Shown: positions 8,772 through 18,198, counted from the stretch's first letter. The stretch is DNA of 21,075 nt from Polysphondylium violaceum (GCA_000277445.1 AJWJ01000422.1:1-21075); one strand, 5' to 3'. Notes: a model not told the origin generated them from the sequence alone. A program made the numbers and translations.

Positions 8772-9342
8772 ATTCATCATCATCCAAATCTATTTCATTA
8801 CCATCTTTATAGTCATCATTTTGATCTATAGAATCTATATTAATTTCATTACTATCTTTATATACATTATCATCTAGGTTTTCATCTAAATCGATTTCAT
8901 TACTATCTATATAAACATTTGTTGATGTAGTAGTTGTCGTTGTTGTATTTTGTTTTGTAAAGTTTTGGTACGATTGATTTTGATTTTGATATTGTTGTTG
9001 TTGTTGATGATGATTTTGTTGGTGGTGTTGTTGATGATGTTGTTGTTGTGGTTGTGAATTTGGATCAATTGAAACTAAATAACTACTAGGTAAAGGATAT
9101 GCTGAATATCTCCAAGGATCTTCAAGAAATGATGATTTAAAATAGAATTGTGCCGCATTTTGATTTTTATTAAAGCTATTATTATTATTATGATATCCAC
9201 CTCTTCCACCTCTTCCACCTCCTCTTCCCCTTCCACCTCTGAACCCACCACCGCCTCTATTCCCTCTGAACCCACCACCGCCTCTATTCCCTCTAAATCC
9301 ACCACCACCACCATTGTATGGATGATGTTGATAGTTATTCAT
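8770..9342 (-). CDS. RGG-rich protein with an MPLKIP/TTDN1-like motif (single exon)
   Basis: 190 residues. The start is set at 9342 (MNNYQHHPYN). The open frame continues upstream to 9417, but that part is hydrophobic AT-rich sequence typical of a 5' UTR. In order: a Gly-Arg domain with FRGNRGGGG repeats (about residues 10-45); a short unique segment with FYFKSSFLEDPWRY (about 63-76); a Gln/His-rich region; and an acidic tail with three copies of a YxDSNEIDLD-type unit. RGG domains bind RNA and are often methylated. The unique segment resembles the conserved C-terminal motif of human MPLKIP (TTDN1), which as I recall reads YFKPSMLEDPW. MPLKIP is linked to non-photosensitive trichothiodystrophy and to intron lariat debranching. 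The order differs: here the motif is central and followed by low-complexity and acidic sequence. Family assignment rests on about 12 residues, so it is tentative. Confidence 0.6.
   Translation of the reverse strand: MNNYQHHPYNGGGGGFRGNRGGGGFRGNRGGGGFRGGRGRGGGRGGRGGYHNNNNSFNKNQNAAQFYFKSSFLEDPWRYSAYPLPSSYLVSIDPNSQPQQQHHQQHHQQNHHQQQQQYQNQNQSYQNFTKQNTTTTTTTSTNVYIDSNEIDLDENLDDNVYKDSNEINIDSIDQNDDYKDGNEIDLDDDE
9241..9294. repeat. Two identical 27-base tandem repeats within the RGG domain
   Basis: Units 9241-9267 and 9268-9294 are identical base for base, and a diverged third copy begins at 9295. Each encodes one FRGNRGGGG block. Identity at synonymous sites suggests recent duplication. This is among the most GC-rich sequence in the window. 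Confidence 0.85.
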
Positions 9343-9683
9343 CTTGTTTTGAATTTGTATAATAAGATGAAAAAAAATGAAAAAAAAAAATAATATTTGA
9401 TCTGCAATTTCCATCAAAATTCAACAAACAATGGTCAGTTTATTTAATTAATGCCATTGAGTGCTAGGGAATTTAAAAAGTTATGATTAAATAAATTACT
9501 TTGATTATCAATACTATTTGCCAATTGAAAATTAAACTGTAAAGTCTATAGACTTGATTTTCATCAGTGTTCTTTGGCAATTTTCACCCTGCACTCATTA
9601 ACTTTTCCAATTTAAATCTCAGAATTCCTTGGGCAAGTTAGATTTTTCCTTTGAGTAAATAAATAAAATTGACGTTTATAAAG
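9343..9683. other. Spacer between the MEK gene end and the RGG-protein start, with foldback structure
   Basis: Both flanking genes are on minus, so this holds the 3' end of the MEK gene and the promoter of the RGG-protein gene. It contains a nested set of inverted repeats. AAGTCTATAGACTT at 9542-9555 is a perfect palindrome. It is flanked by TTGCCAA at 9518-9524 and TTGGCAA at 9574-9580. Further out are GAGTGCTAGGG at 9459-9469 and CCCTGCACTC at 9587-9596, which match except for one extra T. No gene is seen. Confidence 0.6.
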
Positions 9684-10044
9684 CTAATTACTAGGTGTAG
9701 TTGTTGATGTTGGAGTAGTGGCTGTTGGTGATGATAGGGGAATATTTTGATTCATCCATGCTACTACACTACTATTATCCACTGACCTATATTTTTTCAA
9801 AAATGGATGATTTAATAACATAGATGCTGTTGGTCTATCCTCTGGTTCTTTTTGTAAACTTTATATAATTTGTTATTAGTAAAAGAGTAAATAATCTAAT
9901 ATCAAAGAAATAAATATAATTACCAATCTGTAATAAAAGAACAAAACTCTGGTGAAAAATCAGCTGAAGAGGGTAGAGGAACAGGTCCTTTTACAATTGA
10001 ATCTAATAAAACCCAAAATCCCATTCCATTTTCAACATTTTCAG

Positions 10045-10123
<79 letters not shown>

Positions 10124-11218
10124 TATAAAATTCAATTGAAGAGAAGGATCATATGGAAATTTACCAAGTGCCATTTCTAAAATTGTTAAACCTAAGCTCC
10201 AAATATCGGAATCAAAAGCATAAGATCTACCACTAATTCTTTCTGGAGACATATAGGTTACTGTACCAACCCATGTTACAGCTTTTGATAATGTATGTTG
10301 TAATTGGCCACTAACACCAAAATCAGCGATTTTAGCTTCACCTTGATCATTGATCAATATATTTGATGGTTTGATATCTCTATGAATCAAATGTAATTGA
10401 CGATGTAAATAAGTTAAGCCTTGCAATACTTGACAAGCAATATTTGCAAGAATAGGTTCAGGTATAGTTTTTGTTTGTTTAAGAATATCTGTAATTGATC
10501 CTCTTTGCATAAACTCCAATGCAATATATATTGATCCATCTGTATAAAAGGCATCATAAAAAGATACAATAAAGGGACAAAGTGTTTTATGTAATGTTTT
10601 TAATTCCAATATAATATGCTTTCTAATTGTATCTTGTATGTCCAATGTAATTACTTTTAATGCAAAAAATGTATTTGAGTTTGAATGATAAACCAACTTT
10701 ACTAATCCGCCTGCTCCTAATCCCAATGTTTTAATAACTTGTAAATCTTTTAAATCTAATGATATGATTGAATCTAATTTTGGTTGTTGACTATTTATAT
10801 TATTACTGTTATTGTTAAAAGTGTAATTATCTATAGTATTATTATTATTATTATTATTATTATTGTTGTTGTTGTTATCTTGATTATTATTTGGATTAAA
10901 ATTTGAAAAAGTTGATTTAGGTCTATTTCTCTCATTCACAGGGCTATTTTTAGGACTCTCCCCTTTAATTAATAAGCCTTTTTTATTAATTGCTAAATCA
11001 CCTTCTTTAAATGTACCACTATTTGTTCTATAATATAGTGATAATTGTAGTTTTAAATAATTAGAATAAAGCTGGTTGATTGAATCACTACATTACTACT
11101 CCTACAAGCACACACAATAAATATGTATTTACAATTTAAAAGAATTTGCATCTTTGTCAATAGTTGGTGTGTTATCGACATTAATTCTTAAATTGCCTCT
11201 TTTTCCCCTAAAGGCCAT
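9684..11218 (-). CDS. mekA: MAP kinase kinase (MEK family), three exons
   Basis: A dual-specificity kinase that should phosphorylate an ERK-type MAP kinase; in D. discoideum MEK1 (mekA) acts in chemotaxis and aggregation. Exons on minus: 11218-11133, 11027-9924 and 9858-9684, giving 454 residues. Landmarks: N-terminal basic-hydrophobic docking-like KRGNLRI; SGTFKEGDLAINKKG, resembling plant MKKs; glycine loop GLGAGGLV (131-138); Lys153 in FFALK; HRDIKPSN (Asp246); DFG (Asp264); activation loop LSKAVTWVGT (Ser276, Thr280); and SPERI. A 26-residue poly-Asn run (331-356) sits where animal MEKs have a proline-rich loop. Exon 3 completes the C-lobe (CLQKEPEDRPTASMLLNHPFLKKY). From memory, the published D. 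discoideum MEK1 phosphosites are S444/T448, the same spacing, so this protein has a much shorter N-terminus or is from a relative. Confidence 0.92.
10046..10123 (-). repeat. (ATT)26 microsatellite coding poly-Asn in the MEK kinase domain
   Basis: Twenty-six perfect ATT triplets on plus read as 26 AAT (Asn) codons in the minus-strand MEK gene. The triplet array is uninterrupted, so its length is likely unstable. A second Asn run lies near the N-terminus at about 10838-10876. Confidence 0.9.
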
Positions 11219-11984
11219 ATCTCTAATTCTATTCTAATAAAGGTACAATTGCATGAACCCTTTTGCAAATAATAAAATGTCAAAAAAAAAAACTACAAAA
11301 AAAAAAAAAAAAAAAAAACTCAATAGGGTGCAATTGTTTCTCGACTAATATTCATTTGAAAGATAGAAAGAGATAGAGAGTTAAAGTTAGAGTTTTTCAA
11401 ATATCTTTTCTAAGATGATTACTGGTAAAAAAAAAAACAAAGGAATTATTTTTCATATTTTTTTTCATTCTTACTTGTAGCTCGTAAATATTCATCAATA
11501 AAAAGAGTGAAAAGAGCACCAGCAATTCATTTCTAAATCTGAATCTTGCCTAAACTTTTTGTTTCATAGAATAGACAACTTTATTTTTTGAACAAGATTA
11601 TTTTTTTTTTTTTATTTTTAAAAAATTAAAAATTGACAATTTGCAAATATATTTGTTGGTTTTCATTTTTTTTTTTTCTAATTTTATTTTTTTTTCCCAT
11701 CCTCTTTCTTTATTCGTTTATGTTAATATCTATCTATTATCATCATTATAACTATTTTCACCCCTAAAATGGTTATATTCTTCCATAGTAAATAATAATA
11801 TCGACATAATAATATTTAATCGTAATAAAACAAAATATCTAAACAACAATAATAACAGTAATAATAATAATATAATAATAAGTTGAACGATTTATACCAT
11901 TACAGCATATTGTAGAATATTTGGACACAATTTTTAATTTCTTCTCACAGAGTTTGAAAAAAGGAGAAAAAAAAACTAGTAATA
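11219..11984. promoter_or_regulatory. Upstream region between the MEK and transporter genes
   Basis: A divergent gap of 766 bases. It contains long A and T runs (for example about 11282-11320 and 11602-11690), a CT-rich patch at about 11697-11712, and a possible tiny spliced ORF at 11415-11536. Apart from that ORF no coding sequence is seen. If the small ORF is real, its start lies only 196 bases from the MEK start and they would share a bidirectional promoter. Confidence 0.5.
11415..11536 (+). CDS. Possible tiny spliced ORF (21 residues)
   Basis: ATG ATT ACT G is followed by GTAAAAAAAA and, 56 bases later, a T-rich stretch ending CTTGTAG. Joining 11415-11424 to 11481-11536 gives a 21-residue basic peptide starting MITARKYSS, containing KRVKRAP and ending in a TAA. 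The intron has the length, composition and ends typical of real introns in this window. The exon sequence (CGT AAA TAT ..., GTG AAA AGA GCA CCA GCA) is less AT-rich than the spacer. I do not recognise a family. It could instead be an upstream ORF in a 5' leader of the transporter gene, the end of an unseen transcript, or chance. Confidence 0.25.
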
Positions 11985-14166
11985 ATGATAAATAGTAATA
12001 GTAATACTACTAATAATAATAGTAATAATAATAATAATAATCACAATAACAATAACAATGAAGATGACGAAGATAATCTTTTAATTGAAGACTATGAAAA
12101 GTCGTCACCATCATTAAAAGATAGTTCAATTTCATTTTTTAAAAGTAAAATATTCTCTCAAAGCCAAAAAGAAAACAATAATGATAGTGGTCAAGCTAGT
12201 GGCGAAAAGACACCATTGTTAACATTGGCTTATTTATATTTTATTGTTATTGCTAGTGTATTGGGTACAGGTATCTTGGCACTACCAGTTAAATTGGCAC
12301 ACAGTGGTTTCACCCCTTTTGTAGCATCTTATACTTTATGCTATACTATGCAATTGTTATCAATTTTCTTTTTAATTGAAGTATTACAAAGAATTTATTC
12401 AATAATTAGATCAAACTCCAACTTTTCTCCAACTTTAGATGATAATCAAGACGAGGATTCTCTTCTAAAAGATAAAAATTCTGGCAAACATTTAATTCAA
12501 AACTCGAACCAATATGAAATTAGTATGGAGCCTTTAAATTCAAACTTTGGTAACTCAACTAGTTTAACTGATGAAAACAACAACAATAATACTATCAATT
12601 CAGAATCTTCCTCACCTCGTTTAGATGATACAGATCATGATGAAGTATCATTAAACTCTTCCACCACCTATGAAAAAGCGACATCTATTGCTTTACATGA
12701 AGACCACGATGGAGTTCATGGTGATAACAATGATCATAATACTTCCCACGATGCCACTCCAAATCTTCATATTATTGGTTTAAAATTTCTTGGTCCAATA
12801 TCCTATACAATCTTTATATGCTCTGTACTTTTACATTTGTAAGTTTATGAATTTATTATCATCATTATTATTATTATTGTTTTTACCAATACCTAATATA
12901 TAATACAATATAACAAAAAGTTGTGCAACATTAATTAGCTATGGACTAGCAGGATCAGAGGCATATGCACAATTATTTAATATTGATCATCAATATATTA
13001 TTTTACCAGTTGTAGTTGGATTTGCAAGTATTGTAATATTTGGGTCAAATGTATTACAACATATTATCACATTTTTTACATTTGGTAAGGGTACATTACT
13101 AGCAACCATTGTATTCATTACCGGTATTATTTCACATCAAGTTGAAACAGATATTGATAACAATTGGAGTTTTATTGGTAAATCATTTTTAATTTCAACA
13201 GTTGCACTTGGTGGTGCTGGTAGTGTATTACCATCAGTATTTAATAAAATTATATTTTCAAAAAAGGAAATGATGAAATGTTATATAGTTGTAGGTTCAG
13301 CGCTCACTACAATCTATGTATTAAATATTACATGGTGTTGGTTCCTTTTGGGAATTATTCCTCAACTACCAAATCCAAACGATCCCGCCATGCCATCTCT
13401 TGAAGCTGCAGCCGAAAGTGGTTCCATTGCAACTATCCCACTCATGAAAATGGTTAAATTATATTATCCACAATTCCTCTGGATCACAAGATTAATAGAT
13501 ATCTTTATTGTAGTCTCTATTACAATTAGCTTTATTACAGTTGGAAGTGGTTTTAAACATACTCTTGATGGTTTTAGTCAAACTTGGAGAACTAAAAGCT
13601 TACAAAACTCTTTTCATCAAGAATCTCTTAGAAATTCTTCTATCAAAAGCTCAGACAATGATGATGACGACGATTACAATCAACAATCATCAAAAATTAA
13701 TGAAAACTATTTTGGTTTATTTGGTAAAGTTAAAAGAATTATTCATAATATAACCTATTGGTTTAATTTTCAATATCAAAGATTTCAACAACTCATTCAT
13801 GGATGCATTAATAATGTAAATCAATTTATCGACTCTAAAGAAGGTCAATCAACAATGAACAATGGTACCATTGTTAGATTTCCAATTAGAGAATTTATTT
13901 TTTATGGATTATTTTTTGGTTTCATCCTCTTGATTGCTTTATTGAACCCGAGTGGTTTCTTGCAAGTAATGGAAGGTGGTAGTAGTTTAGGTTTAAATTT
14001 ACAAACAGGTACATTTATGGTGTTGATTATAAGTTTTTCAAGAAAGAATTATGAAAACTATAGTATTCCATTGCCCGTTCATGATATTATATTTAAATTA
14101 CGTTATGTAGTTTTTTGTTATTTTACATTTGCTGTTTTTTATGATTTTTATGTTATATTATTTTAA
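11985..14166 (+). CDS. Amino acid transporter-like membrane protein, AAAP/APC type (two exons)
   Basis: Exons 11985-12838 and 12921-14166 give 699 residues; the 82-base intron starts GTAAGT. The N-terminus is a soluble Asn-rich and acidic tail. The first membrane helix carries VLGTGILALPV (about residues 90-100), the unwound-helix motif of AAAP/APC amino acid permeases. About eleven hydrophobic segments follow, including ISYGLAGSEAYAQ, VVVGFASIVIFGSNVL, STVALGGAGSVLPSVF and LTTIYVLNITWCWFLLG. Two long hydrophilic inserts interrupt the core, one after helix 2 (about 145-265) and one before the last helices (about 535-600). Substrate and membrane cannot be read from sequence. A TMEM104-like or tryptophan/tyrosine permease-like relation is possible but not demonstrated. 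AATAAA lies at 14199-14204, about 33 bases after the stop. Confidence 0.72.
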
Positions 14167-16709
14167 ATTATTATAATAATAATAATAATGAAGAGAAGAA
14201 TAAAAAAAAAAAAAATAGAAAAAAAGAAAAAGAAAACTTCAAAGACACATATCTTTTCGAATCTATAGATATTAATATTCTTTTTACAAGGAAGAACATT
14301 TCAAGCTGCTTTGTAAACTTTTAAAGAAAACTATCATAAAAATACACATCACTTTTTCTATAAAAAATCAGAGCCGTTGTGGATCAAAATTTTTTTTTTT
14401 TTTTCAATCAAAACCCAGGGTTCTCATCACAAACCTCCGACACTAAAAAAAAAAATTATTAAAATTTTTTTTAAAAATATCGTATCGGGCTGAGTTTTAT
14501 TGAGTTTGGAGTACTACTTTTTCTAATTACTCATTGTTCCTAATAGATTAATCTATTATTGTTGTTGTATTATACAAAGGTAAAATTATAATAATTGCTT
14601 TTTTCTTAATTGTATCTCTTAATACCCTTTTAGATTTTCGTATTTTTCAATTTCTCAACACACTTTTACTATTTTCTTTATTCTGTTGTTGTATTTCTAT
14701 AGTTACACTTTTGTAATTGATTCATTTTATAATTTTTATCAATCACACATACTACACACATAATAAATGGTAAAACAATTTGATGCTCATTGTTAACATA
14801 ATAGTTTTGTCGTTCTAGTTGTTTTGGCTATCTATATATGTTGTTATGAGATATTAATGAATTACATTAAAAATCAAACAACAATTATTACCCCAAATTA
14901 TACATATTTATTTGAAAATTTCACTCACCAATGCACTCTTTCAAAAAAAAAAAATGGTGGTGATGGGTTCATCCTCAAATGTAAATATTTTCTCTGTAAA
15001 TTTTCAAATTTTAAAATAACATTCAAAAATCTCACATTCACCACACACCTCATTTCTTTAATACACTCTGCCGAAGAATTACTTTTTAAATAATAGTATC
15101 CCACAACACCACAAATACCCCCATATATCTTTTTCTAAAACACCTTTCACTCACCACATACACCAAACAAAGTCAATTATTGGGGGGTGGTATATGAAAA
15201 ATAATCATTTTTTGTGAGAGTGGTATTAAATTAATTATCCAGTTTTTATTATTTTTATCGTGGGGTATTGGAAAAATAGGGTGTGATCAAATGTATTAAA
15301 AACGACCAACAAAAAACAGACTTTACACATCATATATCTTTAAATAGAACCCCTTTTCTATTATCTCTTTCCATTCACCCACTCTATTCCCCCCATATTT
15401 TCATTTGATTTTTTATTTTCCTCTCTAAAATTTATGTATTTTATATCTTTTTTTTTGTGTGGTGATAGAGATCTTATATTTTTATTAAATCTTCCTTATA
15501 TCCCACCTTTATTTTTAACTAAATTTGGAAGAAACGTGATGAAAGATAAAAGTAAGGCAGTGAGTGTGAATACATACATTTTTGTGGTTTCTCTCATCCA
15601 ATACTTTGGAGGAATGTGCTAAATATGTGATAGTAAATTTAATTTTTTAAATAATATATAAAGATATATATTGTATTTTATCAACAGATTATCTTTTTAT
15701 TATTTAAATACTCTTACCTACCATCACTACTATTACTACTACTACTTTTTGTATTTTATTAATATTACTCTTCCTGTATCTTTTTAATCTTGTACCAAAA
15801 ATAGAAAAAAAAAAAACCTCATCACTTTTATATATCTTTAATCTTTTTAAAAATATTCTTCTGATCCCCTATACCGGAATAAGAAATTATTTCTTTAACC
15901 TACTATGTATTTATTATTTGATAATTTAATGGCCATCACCCTCACCACTACTACTTGTTTAAATCACTTTATTTTTTATTTGTAACCAAACGACGACAAA
16001 AACAAAATTTATATTGTTAAATAGACATATCCATCCCTCTTTTTTCCACTAAATTTATTATTTCTCAACATCATCATCATCATCATCATCAACAACAATA
16101 GACAAATATAGTTGTTTATTAATGAACAACAGTTATAATAATGAACTAGTATCACATACACCACGCTCAAACCCATTTTTCTATGTTCCCCAATATTCAC
16201 TCTCACCCCACTATTTCCCTCTTATTCACCAATAATCGTCATTGTTTAAAATCTTTTTCCATTTTCTCACACCTTAAAATGAATTACCGATACTATTGTA
16301 TCATCACCAACAATCTAACCGTTTGGCGTACCCATACCAATGTTGGAAAATAATAACATAAATTATTTTAAACGATATAAAAAAAAATTAAAAAAGTACG
16401 CATTATTTAAATAGCAAAACAATTTATTTTACATATTCACATTTGTTTTTTTTTCAATCCAATATCTTTGATAGACTTACACCAAAAAGTCCCCTGACCT
16501 AAACACACATTTCATGTCATAAAATATTTTGTAAAGTTTTTTTTTTTTTTTCTTTATAATACATTTTATCGTCATTGTCTTTGTTTCCGAATAAACAATA
16601 ACCAGAATAATAATTTCAAGAAATTAAAGAACTAACAATTAGTAATAATTAACTATTTCACTATTTTTTTTTACATTTTAAAAAAATCTAATCTGAAAAA
16701 CAAACACAG
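14167..16709. promoter_or_regulatory. Long 2.5 kb intergenic region upstream of the acid phosphatase, rich in CACC/GGTG motifs
   Basis: This is by far the longest gap in the window. No ORF here has plausible coding sense; those present are low-complexity AT frames. Short C/A-rich or G/T-rich motifs are scattered through it, notably near 14926 (CTCACCAATG), 15041 (CACACACCTC), 15098-15119, 15145-15171, 15181-15190 (TGGGGGGTGG), 15260-15285, 15374-15394 (CACCC and CCCCCC), 15456-15465, 15933-15950, 16155-16173, 16196-16210 and 16269-16275. These resemble the CA-rich/G-box sites bound by G-box factor in Dictyostelium developmental promoters. A TATAAAA at about 16376 and a T run at 16537-16553 are good core-promoter candidates for the phosphatase gene. 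Confidence 0.45.
14199..14204 (+). terminator. Poly(A) signal of the transporter gene
   Basis: AATAAA 33 bases after the stop, followed by an A-rich run. Confidence 0.6.
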
Positions 16710-18026
16710 ATGAATTTAATTTCTCGAACAACATTTTTATTTTTTATCCTCTTTTTAGTTGGATTCTCATTGGGTATTCAAGATGTAAATACTGAAAAAC
16801 AACCAAAAACTATTAAACTTACTCTTACCGATAAGCCTGACCAAATGGTCATAAGTTGGTATACCATTTCATCAGTTGGTTCACCATTGGTTCAATATTC
16901 ACTCTCTAAAAATGGACTTAAAGCCAGTCACTCACTTTCAAAAGTTAGAGGTGGAACATCTCAAGTATTCACCGTTAATGGAACTTCACAACAATATGAT
17001 TCGAGTTCTGATTGGATCGGTACTGTTCATAGTGTTACTTTACAAGGATTACAACCAATGACCACTTATTTCTACCAATGTGGTGGTTCAGAATCCCAAG
17101 TTTATTCTCAAATTCTCCAATTCAAGACATCAAACTTTAATACCTCTCCAAATACAGTGACTCCATTTGTTGCCGCTGTCTATGGTGACATGGGTTATGG
17201 TGGTGGCTTTAACAACACTGTTGCTGCTTTAATTTCAAATTTAGCCAAATATTCTGTAGTATTCCATGTAGGCGATATCTCTTATGCAGATTATGATAAA
17301 GTTGAACAAGGTAACCAAACAGTTTGGAATGACTTTTTACAAGTTTTAGAACCAATCACCTCTAGAGTTCCCTACATGACCACTCCAGGTAATCATGATG
17401 TCTTTTATGATTTCACCGCCTACCAACAAACCTTTAATATGCCAGGTTCCTCTTCTAAACCATGGTACTCTTTTACTTATAACGGAGTTCATTTTATTTC
17501 CTTTAGCACTGAATCTGATCTTGCCCCTTTCACTCAACAATACCAATGGATCAAAAATGATTTAGAAGCTTACAGAAAACAAAATCCAGATGGTTGGGTC
17601 ATTGCCTATGCTCACAGACCATACTATTGTTCAACTCAATATGATTGGTGTAGAAAACAAACTCTTAGAGCTTTAATTGAATCTACCATTGGCGAACTTT
17701 TCCAAAATTACAATGTTGACTTGTTTATGGCTGGTCATACTCATGCCTATGAAAGAACAGTTCCAGTTTATCAACAACTTCCAATTGGTAACTATGAGTA
17801 TCCAGGTGGCACAATTCATTTCACCATTGGTACTCCAGGAAATCAAGAAGGTTTAGATACCAATTGGGTCATTCCAGCTCCATCCTGGTCTGCTCATAGA
17901 AATGCTGTACTTGGTTATGCTGAATTAAACGTAGTCAATGGTACTCACATTTTATGGAAAATGATTTCAAGTATTGAACAAACTGTTATGGATGAACAAT
18001 GGATGGTAAAAGGTTATTTCGATTAA
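16710..18026 (+). CDS. Secreted or lysosomal purple acid phosphatase (single exon)
   Basis: 438 residues, no intron. It hydrolyses phosphate monoesters at acid pH with a two-metal centre. A signal peptide (residues ~1-22, LFFILFLVGFSLG) sends it into the secretory route. Residues ~35-140 form the fibronectin-like N-terminal domain of plant-type purple acid phosphatases. The metallophosphoesterase domain has all five signature blocks: YGDMG (Asp160), GDISYAD (Asp189 and the colour-giving Tyr192), GNHD (Asn228, His229), AYAH (His302) and GHTHAYER (His343, His345). The C-terminal block (FTIGTPGNQEG, SAHRNAVLGYAELNVVNGTH) is also typical. Several NxT/S sites (NGT, NNT, NQT) suggest glycosylation. 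The protein is nearly free of the low-complexity runs common in its neighbours. AATAAA lies at 18085-18090. Confidence 0.95.
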   Translation: MNLISRTTFLFFILFLVGFSLGIQDVNTEKQPKTIKLTLTDKPDQMVISWYTISSVGSPLVQYSLSKNGLKASHSLSKVRGGTSQVFTVNGTSQQYDSSSDWIGTVHSVTLQGLQPMTTYFYQCGGSESQVYSQILQFKTSNFNTSPNTVTPFVAAVYGDMGYGGGFNNTVAALISNLAKYSVVFHVGDISYADYDKVEQGNQTVWNDFLQVLEPITSRVPYMTTPGNHDVFYDFTAYQQTFNMPGSSSKPWYSFTYNGVHFISFSTESDLAPFTQQYQWIKNDLEAYRKQNPDGWVIAYAHRPYYCSTQYDWCRKQTLRALIESTIGELFQNYNVDLFMAGHTHAYERTVPVYQQLPIGNYEYPGGTIHFTIGTPGNQEGLDTNWVIPAPSWSAHRNAVLGYAELNVVNGTHILWKMISSIEQTVMDEQWMVKGYFD

Positions 18027-18084
18027 AACTTTATATTTTTATTTTTACACTTTTTATCCGATAACTTGAACAAGGTTTAAAAAA

Positions 18085-18090
18085 AATAAA
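18085..18090 (+). terminator. Poly(A) signal of the acid phosphatase gene
   Basis: AATAAA about 60 bases after the stop codon. Confidence 0.6.
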
Positions 18091-18192
18091 GAAAAGAATT
18101 AGTTATATAAATATTTAATTATAATTATAAAACTAATTTATTTTATAATAAATATCTAAAAAGAAAAAGAAGGATCGAGTTTTTTTTTTTTT

Positions 18193-18198
18193 TTTATT
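18193..18198 (-). terminator. Poly(A) signal of the PAT1 gene
   Basis: AATAAA on minus, about 53 bases after the stop, inside a long A run of the minus strand. Confidence 0.55.

Noticed and set aside
14824-15093. 89-residue frame in the 2.5 kb gap
   Set aside because: It starts at TTG, runs through homopolymers, and shows no conserved motif. A nearby ATG followed by GTAAAA at 14767 looked like a start-codon intron, but neither acceptor gives a continuing frame.
15098-15106. TCCCACAAC, resembling the upstream element of Dictyostelium small RNA genes
   Set aside because: It is one short match in a region full of CACC/CCCA motifs, with no recognisable small RNA at the expected distance.
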